From Phycisphaeraceae bacterium (GTDB lineage Bacteria > Planctomycetota > Phycisphaerae > Phycisphaerales > UBA1924), in assembly GCA_020639195.1 (NCBI GenBank), contig JACKHB010000002.1:62001-126000 (forward strand): 64,000 nucleotides of DNA, in the 5' to 3' direction. Position 1 is the first letter of the stretch. Each line of letters opens with the position of its first letter. Position numbers and translations under genes: made by a program. Under the pieces are notes generated by a model, which made no database searches, was not told the DNA's origin, and worked only from the letters and a program-made list of their open reading frames with translations. This document shows positions 35,855-43,715 of the stretch, piece after piece.

Positions 35855-36235
35855 ATGTCCGATTCGCTGACTGTCCTGCTGGTCGATCGCGAACCTATTA
35901 CCGAACACACGCTGAGCCGTCAGTTGCGCCTCGCGGGATTCTGCGTGGTCGTGGCCGGCGACGGCGATGAGGCCCTGGCGCTGGCGCAGTGCCACGCGCC
36001 GGACGTCGTGCTCGTTGACTCCGAGGCGATTCCGTACGGCGGGGTGGGTCTGGCCAGGCTGCTCAGCGGGCTCGAGCCGACGGCGCACACGCCCGTTGTG
36101 CTGATGGCCGACGCGAAGACGATTGCCGGGGACACGTGCGGCACGAACATCCGGCAGGTCCTGCGGCGGCCATTTGGCGCACAACAGATCGTCTCCTGCG
36201 TGCGAGAGTGCCTGGTGAGCGCGATCGCGGCCTAG
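35855..36235 (+). CDS. Stand-alone receiver-domain protein, atypical
   Basis: 126 residues, single response-regulator receiver fold with no output domain. Acidic pocket in LLVDREP (Asp11) and likely phosphoacceptor Asp54 in DVVLVDSEAI, with Thr/Ser near 85. The conserved Lys of beta-5 is replaced: the usual KP is RRP in VLRRPFGAQQ. That Lys normally bridges the phosphoryl group, so phosphorylation-driven switching may be altered. Might be a phospho-sink or pseudo-receiver. Between the transporter and the convergent kinase gene (30 bases). Confidence 0.8.
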   Translation: MSDSLTVLLVDREPITEHTLSRQLRLAGFCVVVAGDGDEALALAQCHAPDVVLVDSEAIPYGGVGLARLLSGLEPTAHTPVVLMADAKTIAGDTCGTNIRQVLRRPFGAQQIVSCVRECLVSAIAA

Positions 36236-36265
36236 GGCCGACCCAAGCACTCCATCGGCGAGCGG

Positions 36266-38767
36266 TCAGCCGCCGGGCCGGGCTGGGGGGAGCATGGCCT
36301 CGACGCGTGCCGCGTCGCCAGGCCGATCGGCCTTGGTGTACGCCTCGATCAGGGCTCTCGCGGTTTCGAGCGAGTCCGCATCGGTCATGCCTCGGTCAGC
36401 TCTGAGCGCGTCGAGTGCCGGCGCGAGTTCATTGATCGCCGGGTCGATCCGGTTCAAATGGAGCAAACACACGCCGAGGCGGGCGCGGTAGAGGGCGGCA
36501 TCGCCCTTGGTCACGCTGGGGCTGGCGGCCGCGGCGGACGCGACGTCGCGCAGTATCGGCTCGGCATCGGCTGGGCGCCCGCGTCGATCGAGGAATCGCC
36601 CGAACCGCGAGGCCGACGCGATGCGATCGGGGTGGAGCGGGTCGTAGACCTTGGCGAGTTCGTCGAGGGTGCGGCGATACGCGGCTTCGGCCTCTTCGGG
36701 CTTGTTCGTCCGGTCGAGGTATTCGGCCAGGGCGAGGCGCGCCTTTGCCGGGATTGAGTGCGGCGGGGCGTGGTTGGCTTCCAGCTGCGCAAGACTCGTG
36801 GTGATCAGGGGCTCGGCCTGTTCCATCTTGCCCTGCTTGAGCAGGACGTTGGCGAGCATGATTCGTGTCTGGCAGGTGGCGTCGTGCTCCTCGCCACGAA
36901 CTTCGGCGAACCGATCCGCCGCGTCCTTGAGCGAGTCGGCAGCGCCATCGAGGTCGCCTTGGGCCTCGAGCACCCTGGCGAGGTTGACGACCGCGATGAG
37001 GCGATTCGTATCGGTTGGCCCGTGCGCGCTGGTGCGTGCGGCGATGAACCGCCTGTACAGGTCGGCCGCCTCCGTGTACTTGCCGAGGTTTCGCAGCGTG
37101 AGCGCCAACTCGTGCGAGGCCGCGTAGGTCTGGGGATCGTCCTCGCCGAGTTCGCGCGAGAAGAGACGGACGGCGGCCCGGAACTGCTGTTCGGCCTGCG
37201 TCCGAAGGCCCAGCGCGAAGTAGCTCTGCCCGATGGTCAGGCGGATAGCGGCTTCGACCTCGGGGTCCTCGGTGAGTTCGGTGTCCGCTCTGAGCACCGC
37301 GGCGTCGAGGGCTTCTCGAACGGTGATGTCGTGCCCGGGAGCGGCGTCGGGATCGGCCTTGGCGAAGATCGACTGGACGAATCGCTGAATTCGTTGCGCC
37401 TTTGCCGCCTCGGTGTCGGCGCGCTCCCGGGCGGATTCCGCCTCGGTGCGGGCGGCCTCGGCCGCGGTGAGTCGGTTCTGGGCGAGCGTCTCGGCCTCGA
37501 TGGCGCGGTCACGCTGCTGCTCGGCGCGGGTGAACTGCGTTCTGGCGTCGTCTTCGGCCCTGACGGCGCGATCGCGGTCGCGCTCGGCGTTCTCGCGCGC
37601 GGCCACGGCCTCGTTCTCGGCGGATTCTGCGTCGCGCCGTGCGGCGCTCGCGTCGCGCCACATGGACCACATCATGACGGCAAAGACGATGATCGCGACC
37701 AGGGCGAGCGCACCGGACACGAACGGCGCCGTGTGGCGGCGGACCATTTTGCGCAGCACGTACCAGCCGCTGTCGCGCTTGGCCTCGATCGGCTCGCCAA
37801 CGAGATATCGACGGAGGTCGCGGGCCACATCGCCGGCGGTCTGGTACCGACGGTCGCGGTCCTTGCTCAGACACTTGAGGACGATCGTCTCGACCTCGTC
37901 GTTGATCTGCCTTCTGATGGTGCTGGGCCGGCGCGGAGGCGCACGAAGGATGTTGTCCAGAACATCGCGCATGTTCCCGATGACGTCGTACGGGAACGCC
38001 CCGGTGAGCACCTGGAACATCACGACGCCCAGCGAGTACACGTCGGTGCGGATGTCGATCTTCTCGGGCGCACCCTCGGCCTGCTCGGGGCTGGCCCACG
38101 GCAGGGAGCCGATGAACTGACCGGTCATCGTCATCATGCGGGGCTGCTCGCCGCCGGTCGTGCTGCCCGATGCGGTCTTCGCCAGACCAAAGTCCACGAT
38201 GTGCGGCTCTCCCGAGGCATCGACGCGGATGTTTCCGGGCTTGATGTCCCGATGGATCACGCCGCGAAGATGTGCCGCATTGACCGCATCGCAGATCTTC
38301 GCGCAGAGCTCGATGACCTGGGGAATGGTGGGGTTGGACTTCTGGACGAACTGGTCCAGCGGCTGGCCGGAGATGTAGTCCATCACGTAGAAGAAGGAAC
38401 CGTCCACCTGGCCGGAGTCGAGCACGGCGACGATGTTGGGATGATGGAGTTGCGCGAGAATGTCCACCTCGCGTTCGAAGCGTTTGCGGTCGGCGGCGGA
38501 GGCCTCCGGCCCGCCGTGGAGCACCTTGATGGCCACCTTGCGCTTGGTGGTCAGCTGGAGTGCCTGATAGACCACGCCCTGACCACCGCGATGGATCTCG
38601 CGGATCACCTGATATCCGGGGAACCGATTGGGAGCGATGCTGAGCGGGACATGGGCCACGCCGGATGAGAGCGGCGAGTCGCGACGCAGGGCCTTGCGAG
38701 CTCGGGCGATCAGGTCCCGATCGGGGGTCTTGGCGCCCGAGCTACCGGTTGGAGGGGAATCAGACAC
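36266..38767 (-). CDS. Membrane Ser/Thr protein kinase with TPR sensor domain
   Basis: 833 residues, GTG start with GGAG upstream. PknB-like kinase domain (about 52-320): Gly loop REIHRGGQGVVY, VAIK Lys81, HRDIKPGN Asp174, DFG 192-194, and SLPWASPEQ. One transmembrane helix (about 349-369), then a coiled-coil region (375-470) and helical repeats with TPR spacing (about 500-820; e.g. AIRLTIGQSYFALGLRTQAE). The C-terminal part would be periplasmic, giving a signal-receptor layout. It lies 69 bases after an ECF sigma factor gene. Such ECF-kinase pairs are known in Planctomycetota and may be regulated by phosphorylation. Confidence 0.93.
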   Translation of the reverse strand: MSDSPPTGSSGAKTPDRDLIARARKALRRDSPLSSGVAHVPLSIAPNRFPGYQVIREIHRGGQGVVYQALQLTTKRKVAIKVLHGGPEASAADRKRFEREVDILAQLHHPNIVAVLDSGQVDGSFFYVMDYISGQPLDQFVQKSNPTIPQVIELCAKICDAVNAAHLRGVIHRDIKPGNIRVDASGEPHIVDFGLAKTASGSTTGGEQPRMMTMTGQFIGSLPWASPEQAEGAPEKIDIRTDVYSLGVVMFQVLTGAFPYDVIGNMRDVLDNILRAPPRRPSTIRRQINDEVETIVLKCLSKDRDRRYQTAGDVARDLRRYLVGEPIEAKRDSGWYVLRKMVRRHTAPFVSGALALVAIIVFAVMMWSMWRDASAARRDAESAENEAVAARENAERDRDRAVRAEDDARTQFTRAEQQRDRAIEAETLAQNRLTAAEAARTEAESARERADTEAAKAQRIQRFVQSIFAKADPDAAPGHDITVREALDAAVLRADTELTEDPEVEAAIRLTIGQSYFALGLRTQAEQQFRAAVRLFSRELGEDDPQTYAASHELALTLRNLGKYTEAADLYRRFIAARTSAHGPTDTNRLIAVVNLARVLEAQGDLDGAADSLKDAADRFAEVRGEEHDATCQTRIMLANVLLKQGKMEQAEPLITTSLAQLEANHAPPHSIPAKARLALAEYLDRTNKPEEAEAAYRRTLDELAKVYDPLHPDRIASASRFGRFLDRRGRPADAEPILRDVASAAAASPSVTKGDAALYRARLGVCLLHLNRIDPAINELAPALDALRADRGMTDADSLETARALIEAYTKADRPGDAARVEAMLPPARPGG

Positions 38768-38836
38768 CCGAATGGACTCCTTGGCCGCGGGCAGACCGGG
38801 CCACTGAGCGCAAGAGCGATGCCGGACGGTCCCCGG

Positions 38837-39454
38837 TCACGACCGACGGCTGAAGAACTTCGATTCGCTGCCGAGCACCTCGGCGAGGCGTTCGTGGGCG
38901 CGGGCCCTGAGCATGTAGACCGCCCCCTCGGATCGGCCGAGTTCTCCTGCCACCTCCTCGATGCCCTTGCCGCCCAGGTCGTACAGCCGGATGACCCGCT
39001 CGTAGTCCTCGGGGAGCTTGGCCAACGCGGTGTCGAGCGCTCCGGCGATCTCGCCCCGGGCGGCGTTCATGCTCGGGGTGGTGAGCGTCACGGCGATCAT
39101 GTCGATGAGCGCGGTGTAGCTCTCGTCCACGTTGCGGGGCGTGACGCGATTCTTGGGATTGGGCCGCTTCTGGCGCTCAAGCTCGCGGATCGCGTCCTTG
39201 AGGTTGTTCTCCGCGATGCGCGAGACCCACGCCAGGAACGCCCCCGAGCCGTGATCGACAAACGACCCGATCCGGAGGAACACCTCCAGATAGCTGATTT
39301 GGAGCACGTCTTCCTCGTCGATCAGGCTCTTCCAATGCTGGCCGATCTTGGCGCCGATGCGTCCTCGCAGCGTCGGGCCATGGGCCTCGAGCAGGGCGGT
39401 CAGCGCCTCCTCGTCGCCGCGACGTGCCTTGTCGATGAGCGCGCGCTCGTCCAC
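38837..39454 (-). CDS. ECF-type RNA polymerase sigma factor (planctomycete kinase-linked group)
   Basis: 205 residues, GTG start with AGGGGG upstream. Region 2 (about 10-85: LRGRIGAKIGQHWKSLIDEED ... GAFLAWVSRIAENNLKDAIR) and region 4 (about 140-195: LAKLPEDYERVIRLYDLGGK, EEVAGELGRSEGAVYMLRAR) are clear. It has the extended linker found in sigma factors linked to Ser/Thr kinases. No anti-sigma gene is adjacent, and the kinase follows directly, suggesting phosphorylation-based control. It directs RNA polymerase to alternative promoters. Confidence 0.92.
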   Translation of the reverse strand: MDERALIDKARRGDEEALTALLEAHGPTLRGRIGAKIGQHWKSLIDEEDVLQISYLEVFLRIGSFVDHGSGAFLAWVSRIAENNLKDAIRELERQKRPNPKNRVTPRNVDESYTALIDMIAVTLTTPSMNAARGEIAGALDTALAKLPEDYERVIRLYDLGGKGIEEVAGELGRSEGAVYMLRARAHERLAEVLGSESKFFSRRS

Positions 39455-39508
39455 AGCCGCCCCCTTTCGAAGGATTCGGAGTCAGTTTAGCGATCTTTCG
39501 TCGCGCGC

Positions 39509-40594
39509 TCAGCCCCGCTGCCCGCGGCGAGGGCGGATGAGCGTCAGCATCCCCAGCACGGGCAGCGCTCCCGGGGATGGCAGCTTCGACATGATCGTGT
39601 CGAAGACGTTCCCGTTGACCAGCGGGTCGAAGTGCAGCGCATCGATGTTGTCGCTGAACAGCAGTCCGAGGTCGCGGTGCGATGCGAACAGGTGGAATCC
39701 CGCGGCATCGACCACGAACACATCCGCGGCGCTGGCCCCGAGCACGCCCAGCGTCGGCGACTCTCTCGACAGGGAGAAGAACACCGAGTCGAGGCCGGGT
39801 GTGAATCGGCGGTCGTCGTCGCGATCGATCACGGTCAGGCCGTCGATATCGTCGCCGGGCAAGAGGTTCAGTTGGGCGGCCTCCACAAACAACTGCTCAT
39901 CGCCCCCCATCGTGATGTCGGGATCGAAGAACACGTCCCCGCCGCGATCGAGGCTGGGATTCCCGGGAAGGGTCAGGAGCGACTGGCTCCCGACTCCGAG
40001 CGTGAAGAACACGCTGTTGGGTTGTCCGAACGGCGCGGAGGGCGCAGAGAACATGTCCACGTTGTCCGAGGGCGTGCCCGGCGGGACGAACTGGAGCGGC
40101 GAGACGTTCGGCTGCAGACCGAATCCGACAGGGTCAACCCAGCCTCGCCCCTGGTTGATGGCCAGCACGTTGTCGAACAGGCCCAGTCCGGGCGGCACGC
40201 CGAGCATGCCCGTCTGCGTGTTCCACGCCTCGGTCGAGATGAACACGTCGCCCGCCTGCTGATTGCGATTGGCCTGGTGGAACACGTTGATGCCCGGAAT
40301 GCCGCCGGGCCCGACCCTTCGAGACATGCCCTGGCTTGCCGCATCCACAGAGAAGCACAGCGTGACGTCGTCGTCGTCACCGTCCTCGCTCGCGCCGTTC
40401 ATGTCATCGCCGGGCATGCCGGCGCCGCTGCCGGCGCCGCCTCCCACGCCACCGACGGTCGTTCCACTCTTCTGATTCACCTGGTCGCCGGGGATTCCGC
40501 TGGGACCGCCGCCGCCCACCCCGTACAACTGCGCGCTCGCGGCGCACGCCATCCACGCCAGCCCGAGGGCCGACACCCACTCGGTGGTTCGCAT
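39509..40594 (-). CDS. Exported Gly-rich protein with PEP-CTERM-like C-terminus
   Basis: 361 residues. Signal peptide MRTTEWVSALGLAWMACAASA with cleavage about AQ. Gly/Asp-rich repeats near residues 22-65 (GGGGPSGIPGDQVNQKSG) and recurrent GDDIDG / DNVD turns suggest calcium-binding or beta-rich surface structure. The C-terminus LPSPGALPVLGMLTLIRPRRGQR has Pro-rich lead, hydrophobic span and Arg cluster, like the PEP-CTERM sorting signal read by exosortases in planctomycetes. It lies 54 bases upstream of the sigma factor, so may be in the same unit or a target. Function unknown. Confidence 0.72.
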   Translation of the reverse strand: MRTTEWVSALGLAWMACAASAQLYGVGGGGPSGIPGDQVNQKSGTTVGGVGGGAGSGAGMPGDDMNGASEDGDDDDVTLCFSVDAASQGMSRRVGPGGIPGINVFHQANRNQQAGDVFISTEAWNTQTGMLGVPPGLGLFDNVLAINQGRGWVDPVGFGLQPNVSPLQFVPPGTPSDNVDMFSAPSAPFGQPNSVFFTLGVGSQSLLTLPGNPSLDRGGDVFFDPDITMGGDEQLFVEAAQLNLLPGDDIDGLTVIDRDDDRRFTPGLDSVFFSLSRESPTLGVLGASAADVFVVDAAGFHLFASHRDLGLLFSDNIDALHFDPLVNGNVFDTIMSKLPSPGALPVLGMLTLIRPRRGQRG

Positions 40595-40757
40595 CGGTCC
40601 TGTCCTCTCGCGGCCGGCGGACCGGCCAGTCTCAACTCCTATGACCCGCCAGTTTACGGGAATCAGGTTGTCGCCGAAAGCGGAAGTGTCGAAGTGGTGC
40701 GCCCGAGCCTGGAGCCTCGGGGTCAGGTATCGTCCGATAAGTCGAGGCGCCCCCCTT

Positions 40758-41630
40758 TCAGACGAGCCACGCCCGAGCGATCTGCGCGGCCAAGACGGCG
40801 TTGGACTTCACCAGTGTCAGATTGGCCCGGAGCGTGGCGCCGGCCGAGACCGCGTGCAGGCGGGCCAGGGTGCGGGGCGTGGCCTCCCGACCCCCGGGCG
40901 GAGCGGGAGCGGAAGCGGCGGCCAGCCACGAATCCCACTGCCGAGGATCGATCGCGGCGTCGGGAGGAATGGGGTTGGCGATCACCACGCCCCGGCCCGT
41001 CCGGGCCATTTCTGACGCAGCAAACTGAGCAACGTCCCTCGGGTCGTCAAATCGTGCATCCACGCCAGACGCGCTGTCGCGCAGGTAGAACGCGGGGAAG
41101 CGGTCGGTCTGGAAGCCGACGACGGGAACTCCGAGTGTTTCCAGGGCCTCGCGCGTGGACTCGACGTCAAGCAGGGACTTGACGCCGCTCGTGACGACCG
41201 CGACCGGGAATCGGGCCAGGGCGGCAAGATCCGCGCTGATGTCGAGGCGGTCGGCCAGCCCGCGATGGACGCCGCCGATGCCGCCGGTGGCAAACGCGCG
41301 AACGCCCGCCGCGGCGGCGAGCTCCATGGTCGCGCTGACCGTGGTCGCCCCGTGCGTCTTGCGGTGCAGGGCGATGCCGAGGTTGGCGGAGTTGATCTTC
41401 TCGACACGATCCGCCGCGAGGAGTTCGGCGAGTTCGGCATCGGAGAGGCCGACGATGGGGCGGCCCGAGACGATGCCGACAATTGCGGGCATGGCGCCGT
41501 GAGAGCGGACCAGAGTCGCGAGGTCGGAGGCAAGGCTGCGCCCCTCCTCACGAGGCACGCCGTGGACCAGCAGCGTGGTCTCGAGTGCGACATGACGGGT
41601 TGGCGGCGAGGCCCGGCTGATGACGTGCAC
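40758..41630 (-). CDS. psuG: Pseudouridine-5'-phosphate glycosidase
   Basis: 290 residues, GTG start with GGGAG upstream. PsuG signatures: HVALETTLLVHGVPRE, the metal/substrate segment INSANLGIALHRKTHGATTVSATM, FATGGIGGVHRG, VVTSGVKSLLDVESTREALE, and VGFQTDRFPAFYL. The enzyme cleaves pseudouridine 5'-phosphate to uracil and ribose 5-phosphate, salvaging modified nucleoside; the partner kinase PsuK is not seen nearby. Divergent from cstA. Slightly short of typical (about 300). Confidence 0.92.
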   Translation of the reverse strand: MHVISRASPPTRHVALETTLLVHGVPREEGRSLASDLATLVRSHGAMPAIVGIVSGRPIVGLSDAELAELLAADRVEKINSANLGIALHRKTHGATTVSATMELAAAAGVRAFATGGIGGVHRGLADRLDISADLAALARFPVAVVTSGVKSLLDVESTREALETLGVPVVGFQTDRFPAFYLRDSASGVDARFDDPRDVAQFAASEMARTGRGVVIANPIPPDAAIDPRQWDSWLAAASAPAPPGGREATPRTLARLHAVSAGATLRANLTLVKSNAVLAAQIARAWLV

Positions 41631-41773
41631 GCGATCTCCCGGTGCGAGGTGGTGCGTTCCAAATTGCGGTCGGACGCTTGTTTACGCTAGCATCGAGGCC
41701 GATGGGCTCGCCGACGCCGGTCGGCGCTGGCGGGCACGACGCCGCTGGCACCCCCGTGGCGGGAGTGGGATCG

Positions 41774-43669
41774 ATGATGACCGTGCTGATCGCCGCGGCG
41801 GCCTTCGTGCTGTACATCGTCGCGTATCGCACGTACGGCCGGTACCTCGGACAGCGGATCTTCGGGGTGGACCCGACGAGGAAGGCGCCGTCGGAAGAAC
41901 TCAACGACGGCATCGACTTCGTGCCGAGCCGGCGCGAACTGGTGTTCGGGCATCATTTCACGTCGATCGCCGGAACGGGCCCGATCGTGGGGCCGGCGAT
42001 CGCGGTCGTGTGGGGGTGGGTGCCGGCGCTTGTCTGGGTGATTCTCGGCTCCATCTTCATGGGCGCTGTGCACGACTTCGGCTCGCTTGTTGTGTCGATG
42101 CGCCACAGGGGGCGGACGATCGCGGATCTCGCGAGCGACGTGGTCAACGCGCGGGTGCGGCTGCTGTTCCTGACCATCGTGCTCGTGGGCTTGTGGATCG
42201 TTCTGGCGGTCTTCGGGTTGGTGATCGCCACAGTGTTCAAGCTGTACCCATCCAGCGTCTGGCCCGTGTGGTTCCAGATCCCGATCGCCGTTGGTCTGGG
42301 CGTGTGGCTTCGCAAAGGCGGGAGCCTGACGCTGGGCGGGCTGATCGCGGTGTTCCTGATGTACGGCTCGATCGCGTGGGCGGGATCGATCCACTGGGAT
42401 TCGCCGGCGAACCCCGGGGGCGTGCAGATCCTGCCGGCATGGATCACCGGATCGATGTCGCCGGTGGCGTTCTGGACATTGATCCTGATGGCGTACATCT
42501 TTGTGGCCAGCGTGCTGCCGGTGCAGTGGCTGCTCCAGCCGCGGGACTTCATCAATTCGTGGCAGTTGCTGATCGCGATGGGGCTGCTGTGTCTTGGACT
42601 GGTGGCGTCGCGTCCGCCGATCGTTGCCGACGCCGTGAACTTCGCGCCCGAGCCCGCGACGCCGGGTGGGAAAGTGCCTGCGTTCATGCCGTTCCTGTTC
42701 GTGACGATCGCCTGCGGGGCGATCAGCGGGTTCCACTGCCTGGTGGCATCGGGGTGTTCGAGCCGGCAACTGAAGAGCGAGAGCGATGCGCAGTACGTGG
42801 GGTACGGCGCGATGCTGACCGAGGGGTTTCTCGCGGTGCTGGTGATCCTCGCGTGCGTGGCGGGGATCGGGATGCACAGCGGAGCGCTCGATGGCCGGGC
42901 GGCGTGGCTCTCTCATTATGGAACCTGGGGCGGCGATAGGGGCCTCGGCCCCACGCTCATGCCGTTCATCGATGGCTCGGCGAACATGATCGAGGCGCTG
43001 GGGCTGAGCCATTCGTTGGCGGTCGCGATCATGGGGGTGTTCGTGGCGAGCTTCGCCGCGACGACGCTGGACTCTGCGTGCCGGCTGCAGCGTTACGTGA
43101 TCACGGAGCTGGCCGGGGGCACGTGGCGGGGGCCGGCGGCTCCTCACTGCGCGCACTGCGGGTACGACCTGACGGGGCTGGCGAGCGCTGCGCCGTGCCC
43201 GGAGTGCAGCGCGACGGCGAGGCGAGCACACGGGCCGAGATCGGGAGTCATGGAGCTGATCGCCAACCGATGGGGCGCGACGACGATCGCGGTGCTCTCG
43301 GCCTGCTCGCTCGCGCTAAGCGATGTGTTCACGCGCGGCTGGGCGGACGCGGGCAAGGGCGGGCTGATGCTGTGGCCGGTGTTTGGAGCGACTAACCAGT
43401 TGCTCGGCGGGCTGGCGCTGCTGGTGATCACGGTCTGGCTTGTGCGGCAGCAAAGGCCCATCTGGGTGACGGCGGTGCCGATGGCGTTCATGCTGGTGAT
43501 GACGGGGTGGGCGATCACGTCGCTCGCGATCGGGTTCGCGGGCGCCGAGGGCAAGCTGCACCTGCTGGTGATCTCGATCCTCATGCTGGTGATGGAGGCG
43601 TGGATCGTGCTGGAGGCGGGGCTGCTGCTGGCGCGCGGGCGGGAGAGGCTCGAGGCGGAGCCGACATAG
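41774..43669 (+). CDS. cstA: Carbon starvation protein CstA with inserted zinc ribbon
   Basis: 631 residues from ATG 41774 (ATG 41702 adds 24 residues but not the usual N-terminus; MMTVLIAAAAFVLYIVAYRTYGRY is CstA-like). CstA landmarks: FGHHFTSIAGTGPIVGPAIA, HDFGSLVVSMRHRG, ISGFHCLVASGCSSRQL and about 15 membrane helices. It imports peptides or pyruvate. Unusual: a cytoplasmic loop carries HCAHCGYDLTGLASAAPCPE, a CxxC...CxxC zinc ribbon (Cys459, 462, 475, 478) absent from enteric CstA. The CGYDLTGL...CPEC form is a planctomycete hallmark. It may sense metal or bind a partner. The downstream peptidase starts 46 bases later. Confidence 0.93.
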   Translation: MMTVLIAAAAFVLYIVAYRTYGRYLGQRIFGVDPTRKAPSEELNDGIDFVPSRRELVFGHHFTSIAGTGPIVGPAIAVVWGWVPALVWVILGSIFMGAVHDFGSLVVSMRHRGRTIADLASDVVNARVRLLFLTIVLVGLWIVLAVFGLVIATVFKLYPSSVWPVWFQIPIAVGLGVWLRKGGSLTLGGLIAVFLMYGSIAWAGSIHWDSPANPGGVQILPAWITGSMSPVAFWTLILMAYIFVASVLPVQWLLQPRDFINSWQLLIAMGLLCLGLVASRPPIVADAVNFAPEPATPGGKVPAFMPFLFVTIACGAISGFHCLVASGCSSRQLKSESDAQYVGYGAMLTEGFLAVLVILACVAGIGMHSGALDGRAAWLSHYGTWGGDRGLGPTLMPFIDGSANMIEALGLSHSLAVAIMGVFVASFAATTLDSACRLQRYVITELAGGTWRGPAAPHCAHCGYDLTGLASAAPCPECSATARRAHGPRSGVMELIANRWGATTIAVLSACSLALSDVFTRGWADAGKGGLMLWPVFGATNQLLGGLALLVITVWLVRQQRPIWVTAVPMAFMLVMTGWAITSLAIGFAGAEGKLHLLVISILMLVMEAWIVLEAGLLLARGRERLEAEPT

Positions 43670-43715
43670 GAGGATGGATCGGCCTCGCGGGCCGATCGTG
43701 AATGGGGAGAGCGGC

